Source: Pararobbsia alpina_A
GTDB lineage: Bacteria > Pseudomonadota > Gammaproteobacteria > Burkholderiales > Burkholderiaceae
Reading direction: 5' to 3'
NCBI RefSeq assembly: GCF_965118125.1
Contig: NZ_OZ221288.1
Location: 1,054,001-1,118,000, forward strand
Length of the DNA stretch: 64,000 nt
Of this stretch, positions 61,926 to 64,000 are shown in pieces; within the stretch, counting starts at the first letter, position 1, and every line of letters starts with the position of its first letter. The notes beneath the pieces are model-generated. The model did not search any database, was not told where the DNA came from, and worked only from the letters and a program-made list of their open reading frames with translations. Made by a program: the position numbers and the translations under genes.

Positions 61926-62444
61926 TCACCCGCCCGTCAGATCGAACGCCGGACGCCGGTCCGCTACGCCGCGCTTTTCGAGTGCGAGCAGCTTTTCCTT
62001 GCGATCGAGGCCACCTGCATAACCCGTCAACGCGCCCGAGTGTCCGACCACCCGATGGCACGGCACGATCACACTGATCGGGTTGTGCCCGACCGCCCCG
62101 CCCACCGCGCGTGCCTTCTCTTTCGGAAGGCCGATCTGCAAGGCGATATCCCCGTAGGTCGACAACGCGCCGTATTCGATCGTCAGCAACGCCTGCCAGA
62201 CACTCTCCTGGAACGGCGTGCCCCGTGGTGCGAGCGGTAAAGAAAACGTCGACAGCTCGCCTGCGAAGTACGCCTCCATCTGCTCGCGCGTCGCGCGCAG
62301 CACAGGATGATCCGGAGCGTGTCGCCAGCCCTTGAGAACCGGCGCGTACTTCTGATTTAAAAACCAAAGTCCCATCAATGCTTCGCCCTCGACCGAAATG
62401 AGCATCTCGCCGAGCGGGCCTTCCATCAAATCGTAGCTAGGCAT
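61926..62444 (-). CDS. ogt: Methylated-DNA--protein-cysteine methyltransferase
   Basis: The 172-residue protein is a full-length Ogt-type repair protein. The active-site motif is VIVPCHRVVG (acceptor Cys about residue 138), followed by GALTGYAGGLDRKEKLLALE; the DNA-binding helix is YGDIALQIGLPKEKARAVGGAVGHNP trimmed. It transfers a methyl group from O6-methylguanine to its own cysteine in a single-turnover reaction. AGGAGG seven bases before ATG 62444 fixes the start. It overlaps the end of the AlkA-like gene by eight bases and is co-transcribed with it, forming an alkylation-repair unit. The C-terminal 12 residues are a short extension. Confidence 0.93.
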   Translation of the reverse strand: MPSYDLMEGPLGEMLISVEGEALMGLWFLNQKYAPVLKGWRHAPDHPVLRATREQMEAYFAGELSTFSLPLAPRGTPFQESVWQALLTIEYGALSTYGDIALQIGLPKEKARAVGGAVGHNPISVIVPCHRVVGHSGALTGYAGGLDRKEKLLALEKRGVADRRPAFDLTGG

Positions 62445-64000
62445 GGGTGTCCTCCTGCTCATGTGATGACTTCGAACCGGCGCCGCGCACGCGTCGCGCT
62501 CTCGCCGTCGACGCCGGGTCCGGAGCATCGGGTTGAACCTGTTCGGCCTGGGCGGACGTTCGGGTACCGCGTGCTTTTCGCAGCTTGGCCTCCGTCGCTA
62601 TATCCGAAGCATCACGTTGAATCTGTTCCGCCGACGCGCTCACACTTTTGACACGTGCGCGTCGTGGCTTGGCCACAAGCGTCGCGGCCTTGGCATCGGC
62701 CAGCGCTTGCTTGGCCCGTTCGAAATGACGCCACAGATGCACGATCGCGTATCCGCGCCACGGCGCCCACTGCGTCGCGATCTCGGTCGCTTCGGCAGCG
62801 GTCTCGACACCGAGTTGCTTGCGAATGATGAGATCGCCCGCAGGGAACGCGTTCGGCCACGACAACGCACGCATCGCCACGTATTGCGCGGTCCAGTCGC
62901 CGATGCCCTTGATGGCCAGCAGGCCGTTGATCGTCGGCTCGAGCGGTTCGAGCGGCGCCAGGCGAAGCCGCTCGGACGCGACCTCGACGGCCAACGCATG
63001 AAGCGTCTGCGCGCGCGCCTGCGTCAATGCGCCGACTTCGCGCAGACGCTCGACACCCGCTTCCGCAAAACTCGCCGCCGTCGGAAACGCCACACGCACC
63101 GGTGAAGAGATCGCTGTTTCAGCATCGGCCGATCCATCGACTCGCGCACCTGCTGCGACCTTCACAACAGCGAGACGTGGCCGACGTGACGCAGCGATTC
63201 CATCAGTCGGCTTATCATCAGCTGCCTGAACATCAGTCGCCTGATCATCATCAAGCCGCCGCCCGAAGGCCTCGGAGAAACGCGCCAGAATCTTGCGTGC
63301 GTGCAGCACCGAGATCTGCTGACCGATCACCGCGCGCACTGCGATCTCGAATCCGTCGACGGCTCCGGGCACGCGCATGCCGGGCAAGTCCGCGGCCAGC
63401 TCACCGAGCACCGGATCAATGATGTCCGGCCGGCAATTGAGATCGAATACACGACGCATCCCCGCGAGCACCGCAGGCACGACAGACGACAGCGCGGTCG
63501 ACATCACCACCTCGACGGCGCTGCGCCCGGGCAGGTTGCGCACCTCGACCCATCCAGTGCAGACGCCTTGCGGACCCTCGAAGCTCACCACGCGCCGATA
63601 GCAAGAGTGCTCAATCGACTCCACGCCTTCGATCTGCCGATGTGCGAGAAAGCCGAGCACCGCATCCCACGCGTACGGCGGACGATAAGCGAGTTCGAAC
63701 CGGATATTGCCGCTGGGGTCTCGCGCGTTCCCGTTGCCACCCGAGTCTCGTGTACCCGGACCCTTGTCGTCCGTGGCCTTGCGAAACCGCCCGGGCGCGA
63801 GCCGGTAACGGCTTAGAAAAAGCGAATTGAACCGCCGCACACTGCCGAAACCCGCCGCATACGCGATCTCGCTGAGTTCCATCGAGGTATCCGTCAACAG
63901 CCGCTTCGCAAGCAGCAAGCGCTGCGTCTGCGCATATTCGACGGGGGTCACGCCGAACTCGGCGAGAAAGATGCGTCGCAGATGCCGCTCGGATACGCCC
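62437..64000 (-). CDS. AraC-type HTH fused to AlkA-like 3-methyladenine DNA glycosylase (5' end outside window)
   Basis: The frame is open to the window edge, so the N-terminus is missing. From the edge: an AraC-type HTH (GVSERHLRRIFLAEFGVTP...LSEIAYAAGFGSVRRFNSLF), as in Ada/AdaA proteins; an AlkA_N-like domain (ELAYRPPYAWDAVLGFLAHR); and an HhH-GPD glycosylase with GIGDWTAQYVAMRA and catalytic Asp in FPAGDLIIRK. It excises alkylated bases and probably also regulates its operon; the metal-binding Cys domain of Ada would lie upstream. An Asp/Ala-rich insertion of about 45 residues interrupts the glycosylase, and the C-terminus has a 90-residue basic tail with an internal duplication. Overlaps ogt by eight bases. 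Confidence 0.9.
   Translation of the reverse strand, partial: GVSERHLRRIFLAEFGVTPVEYAQTQRLLLAKRLLTDTSMELSEIAYAAGFGSVRRFNSLFLSRYRLAPGRFRKATDDKGPGTRDSGGNGNARDPSGNIRFELAYRPPYAWDAVLGFLAHRQIEGVESIEHSCYRRVVSFEGPQGVCTGWVEVRNLPGRSAVEVVMSTALSSVVPAVLAGMRRVFDLNCRPDIIDPVLGELAADLPGMRVPGAVDGFEIAVRAVIGQQISVLHARKILARFSEAFGRRLDDDQATDVQAADDKPTDGIAASRRPRLAVVKVAAGARVDGSADAETAISSPVRVAFPTAASFAEAGVERLREVGALTQARAQTLHALAVEVASERLRLAPLEPLEPTINGLLAIKGIGDWTAQYVAMRALSWPNAFPAGDLIIRKQLGVETAAEATEIATQWAPWRGYAIVHLWRHFERAKQALADAKAATLVAKPRRARVKSVSASAEQIQRDASDIATEAKLRKARGTRTSAQAEQVQPDAPDPASTARARRVRGAGSKSSHEQEDTHA

Noticed and set aside
1..64000. tRNA, rRNA, IS elements or prophage ends
   Set aside because: Scanned for anticodon-arm/TTCRA patterns, terminal inverted repeats and transposase motifs by eye; none were convincing.

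Overview
The window looks like chromosomal DNA of a high-GC betaproteobacterium of the Burkholderiaceae (Burkholderia/Paraburkholderia/Robbsia-like). The basis is a 392-residue OmpC-like porin ending in Phe, a DUF4148 protein, a DUF1488 protein, many LysR/TetR/DMT/MFS genes, and codon use rich in G and C at third positions. Genus and species cannot be fixed from the sequence alone. I see no rRNA, tRNA, CRISPR array or intact insertion sequence.

Layout. 1-10 kb: a patatin-like phospholipase (cut by the window edge), a divergent MocR regulator / flavin-nucleotide-binding pair, an ABC ATPase with no permease beside it, a PRC-barrel secreted protein, an EmrB-type MFS pump, an NADPH-type hydroxyacid dehydrogenase, an acidic hypothetical protein and a DOPA-dioxygenase-family protein. 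10-25 kb is the most coherent block. A DMT transporter with a possible leader-peptide attenuator is followed by a sigma-54 activator of the SfnR type. Beyond it lie two predicted sigma-54 promoters, each preceded by near-identical GTGTTGC/GCAACAC palindromes. These drive a DszC/SfnC-like monooxygenase and then an eight-gene run: LLM flavin monooxygenase, SfnB, a complete ribose-type ABC importer, a second SfnB and a DSD1-family PLP enzyme. I read this as a sulfur-limitation regulon that imports and oxidises an unknown organosulfur compound.

25-34 kb: kup, a porin, two CbbR-like LysR regulators around a DUF4148 gene, a small membrane-anchored protein with its own terminator, and an MFS drug-efflux gene. 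34-39.5 kb is an accessory island, A+T-richer at its upstream end. It holds an orphan XRE/HipB-like gene and a 1464-residue RTX protein with two cysteine-protease-like modules, preceded by a periplasmic DUF5625-like protein that may be its immunity partner.

40-50 kb: a soluble chemotaxis transducer, a secreted esterase controlled by a TetR regulator (three matching operators), dctA, a UvrD-like helicase, a YfcJ-type MFS protein, a lone response regulator and DUF1488. 50-64 kb: an OhrR-like MarR regulator, a divergent YeiE/YeiH pair with a LysR-type operator and two tandem repeats, an adaptor/RND/outer-membrane-factor efflux operon with a divergent TetR repressor, a DMT permease, and an Ogt/AlkA alkylation-repair pair.

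A theme through the window is short in-frame or intergenic tandem repeats (6, 7 and 9 bp) and Ser/Ala/Thr- or Pro/Ala-rich low-complexity insertions in otherwise ordinary proteins.
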